Shown piece after piece: positions 14,914 to 16,726 of a stretch of DNA of 16,726 nt. A program made the translations under genes and the position numbers. The DNA is from Rhodospirillaceae bacterium CCH5-H10 (lineage in GTDB: Bacteria; Pseudomonadota; Alphaproteobacteria; Reyranellales; Reyranellaceae): assembly GCA_001557035.1 (NCBI GenBank), contig LSKJ01000072.1, positions 1-16,726 of the forward strand, in the 5' to 3' direction. Position 1 is the stretch's first letter; each line of letters begins with the position of its first letter. The notes beneath the pieces were generated by a model. That model worked only from the letters and a program-made list of their open reading frames with translations. It searched no databases and was not told where the DNA came from.

Positions 14914-15939
14914 ATGGCGGACAAGACGATCCTCCAGATCGAGGACCTCCAGACGCACTTTTTCACGGCGGTCGGCACCATTCGGGCGGTCGACGGGGTG
15001 TCCTATGCGCTGAAGGCGGGCGAGACGCTGGGTGTCGTGGGCGAGTCCGGCTGCGGCAAGAGCGTGACCGCGCTGTCGGTTCTGCGTCTGGTGGCAAATC
15101 CTCCGGGCCGGATCGTCGGCGGCGCCGTCCGCTTCGAAGGCAGGAACCTGCTCGAGGCCAGCGAGACCGAGATGGAGGGCATTCGCGGCAACGAGATCTC
15201 GATGATCTTCCAGGAGCCGATGACCTCGCTCAATCCGCTCTACACGGTGGGCAAACAGATCGCCGAAGCCGTCGCGCTGCACCAGGGATTGAACAAGCGC
15301 GATGCCTGGGATCGCGCGGTCGAAATGCTGAAGCGTGTCTACATTCCCGAGCCTGAGCGGCGGGCGCACGCCTATCCGCATCAGCTTTCCGGCGGCATGC
15401 GCCAACGGGTCATGATTGCCATGGCCCTGTCGTGCAACCCGAAGGTGCTGATCGCCGACGAGCCGACCACTGCACTCGACGTCACCATCCAGGCGCAGAT
15501 CCTCGACCTGATGCGGGAACTGCAGGAGACCTTCGGGACGGCCATCGTGCTGATCACGCACGACATGGGCGTGGTTGCGGAGAACGCCGACAGGGTCGTC
15601 GTCATGTATGCGGGACGCAAGGTCGAGGAAGCCGACGCCACGCGCCTGTTCGACCATCCCGGACACCCCTACACACGCGGCCTGCTGGGCTCGATCCCCC
15701 ATCTCGACACCGCGGCGCGCAGCGGCGCGCGGCGTCCGAGACTGAACGAGATCAAGGGCATGGTGCCGTCGCTCTTCAGGCTGCCGCAGGGATGCACCTT
15801 CGCGCCCCGCTGCGGCCTCGCCAGCGATCAGTGCCGCCAGGTCGTGCCACCGCTCGAGGAGCAGCGGCCCGGGCACTGGATCGCCTGCTGGCATGCCGAC
15901 AAATCGTTGGCAGGCATGGCTGTGGGAGCCGGCGCATGA
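14914..15939 (+). CDS. Oligopeptide/dipeptide ABC transporter ATP-binding protein (OppD/DppD type)
   Basis: This 341-aa cytoplasmic ATPase powers an Opp/Dpp-type importer. It has Walker A G-E-S-G-C-G-K-S (43-50), the Q-loop at Gln100, signature L-S-G-G-M (158-162), Walker B V-L-I-A-D-E-P (178-184) and switch His216. The C-terminal oligopeptide-transporter extension is present, with C-T-F-A-P-R-C and two further cysteines (D-Q-C-R and the W-I-A-C end), a set often binding a metal centre in these proteins. ATG at 14914 is preceded by GGGGAG. The next ATPase gene overlaps by ATGA, indicating translational coupling. The binding-protein gene lies divergently 105 bases upstream. Permease genes are not seen and should be beyond the window end. 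Confidence 0.96.
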   Translation: MADKTILQIEDLQTHFFTAVGTIRAVDGVSYALKAGETLGVVGESGCGKSVTALSVLRLVANPPGRIVGGAVRFEGRNLLEASETEMEGIRGNEISMIFQEPMTSLNPLYTVGKQIAEAVALHQGLNKRDAWDRAVEMLKRVYIPEPERRAHAYPHQLSGGMRQRVMIAMALSCNPKVLIADEPTTALDVTIQAQILDLMRELQETFGTAIVLITHDMGVVAENADRVVVMYAGRKVEEADATRLFDHPGHPYTRGLLGSIPHLDTAARSGARRPRLNEIKGMVPSLFRLPQGCTFAPRCGLASDQCRQVVPPLEEQRPGHWIACWHADKSLAGMAVGAGA

Positions 15940-16726
15940 CGGCGTTGCTCGAGGTCGAGGGTCTCAAGAAGCACTTTCCGATCCACAAGGGCTTCTTCAG
16001 TCGCGTCTCGGGGCAAGTCTATGCCGTGGACGGTGTCTCCTTCTCCATCGCACGCGGAGAGACGCTCGGGCTGGTGGGTGAATCGGGCTGCGGCAAGTCC
16101 ACGGTCGGCCGAACGCTGCTGCGGTTGATGGAACCGACCGGCGGCACCATCAAGGTGGACGGCCAGGACATCACGCAACTCAGCAACCAGGAGCTGCTCC
16201 CCTACCGGCGACGCATGCAGATGATCTACCAGGATCCCTATGCGTCGCTGAACCCGCGCATGAGCGCCGGGGAGATCGTGGGCGAGCCGATGGTGGTGCA
16301 CGAGATCGGCGCCCCTCAGGAACACAAGGAGCGCGTCGCGGCGCTGTTCGAGCGCGTCGGCCTCCGGCCGGAAGCGGTCAATTCTTATCCCCACGAATTC
16401 TCCGGCGGCCAGCGCCAGCGGATCGGGATCGCGCGCGCGCTGGCACTCAATCCTGAACTGATCGTCGGCGACGAGCCGGTCTCGGCGCTCGACGTCTCGA
16501 TCCAGGCCCAGATCATCAACCTGCTGATGGACCTGCAGGACGAGTTCCAACTCTCCTACCTCTTCGTGGCCCACGATCTCGCGGTGGTAGAGCACATCAG
16601 TCACCGCGTCGCCGTGATGTATCTCGGTCGCATCGTCGAGATGGCGGACAAGCGCGACCTTTTCGAGACGCCGCTGCATCCCTACAGCGAGGCGTTGCTC
16701 TCGGCGGTTCCCATCCCGAAGTCGAG
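15936..16726 (+). CDS. Oligopeptide/dipeptide ABC transporter ATP-binding protein (OppF/DppF type), partial
   Basis: This second ATPase of the same importer runs off the window end; 263 codons are visible, and the family is usually about 320-350 aa. Walker A G-E-S-G-C-G-K-S is at 48-55, Q-loop Gln99, signature F-S-G-G-Q at 155-159, Walker B L-I-V-G-D-E-P at 175-181 and switch His213. The N-terminal [11 protein letters not shown] (13-23) is typical of OppF/DppF rather than OppD. The start ATG overlaps the stop of the previous gene as ATGA. It is expected to pair as a heterodimer with the upstream ATPase. Confidence 0.95.
   Translation, partial: MTALLEVEGLKKHFPIHKGFFSRVSGQVYAVDGVSFSIARGETLGLVGESGCGKSTVGRTLLRLMEPTGGTIKVDGQDITQLSNQELLPYRRRMQMIYQDPYASLNPRMSAGEIVGEPMVVHEIGAPQEHKERVAALFERVGLRPEAVNSYPHEFSGGQRQRIGIARALALNPELIVGDEPVSALDVSIQAQIINLLMDLQDEFQLSYLFVAHDLAVVEHISHRVAVMYLGRIVEMADKRDLFETPLHPYSEALLSAVPIPKS

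Noticed and set aside
1..16726. CRISPR array, transposon or phage content
   Set aside because: No regularly spaced direct repeats, transposase, integrase or phage genes were seen; the only repeats are the palindromic dispersed element and single inverted repeats.

Overview
The window looks like ordinary chromosomal DNA of a high-GC alphaproteobacterium. The evidence is the strong G/C third-position bias, the protein families present (TrmFO, CobF, a bacterial Coq4-like protein, many Opp/Dpp-type ABC genes) and frequent GTG/TTG starts. The Rhodospirillales/Reyranella area is my best guess, from general resemblance only. I see no rRNA or tRNA genes, CRISPR array, insertion sequence, phage gene or toxin-antitoxin pair.

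Layout. Bases 1-133 hold a copy of a dispersed repeat and no gene. Leftward genes follow: a small unknown protein (134-505) directly behind nadE (522-2177). A rightward D-2-hydroxyacid dehydrogenase (2311-3294) is divergent from nadE. A leftward unknown protein (3301-3882) has a start region that suggests a frameshift. Next come a leftward class I glutamine-amidotransferase-like peptidase of the C26/PuuD type (4000-4779) and a 334-base gap (4780-5113) rich in inverted repeats, with a possible promoter and a 20-codon ORF. The leftward pair 5114-5422 / 5440-5829 encodes an unknown small protein and a Rid-family protein that lacks the catalytic arginine.

From 5878 to 12956 all genes run rightward: trmFO (tRNA m5U54 methylation); a TerB-like plus Coq4-like protein; a small acyl carrier protein; a MATE exporter; cobF (cobalamin pathway); a zinc-free quinone-oxidoreductase-type MDR protein; and a PuuE-like polysaccharide deacetylase family protein. 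Spacing suggests short co-transcribed groups: trmFO with the Coq4-like gene, MATE with cobF, and the MDR gene with the deacetylase. I see no single pathway uniting them.

The right end is a peptide/nickel-type ABC importer locus. A leftward Tat-exported family 5 substrate-binding protein (13105-14808) is divergent from two rightward ATPase genes (14914-15939 and 15936 to the window end) that overlap by ATGA. The 105-base divergent region carries a nested inverted repeat. The permeases are not in the window. A second dispersed-repeat copy and a strong intrinsic terminator separate the binding-protein gene from the deacetylase gene.

I found no convincing new multi-gene system. The items most worth a second look are the structured gap at 4860-5060, the TerB/Coq4-like protein, the probable frameshift near 3842, and the arginine-less Rid protein with its small partner.
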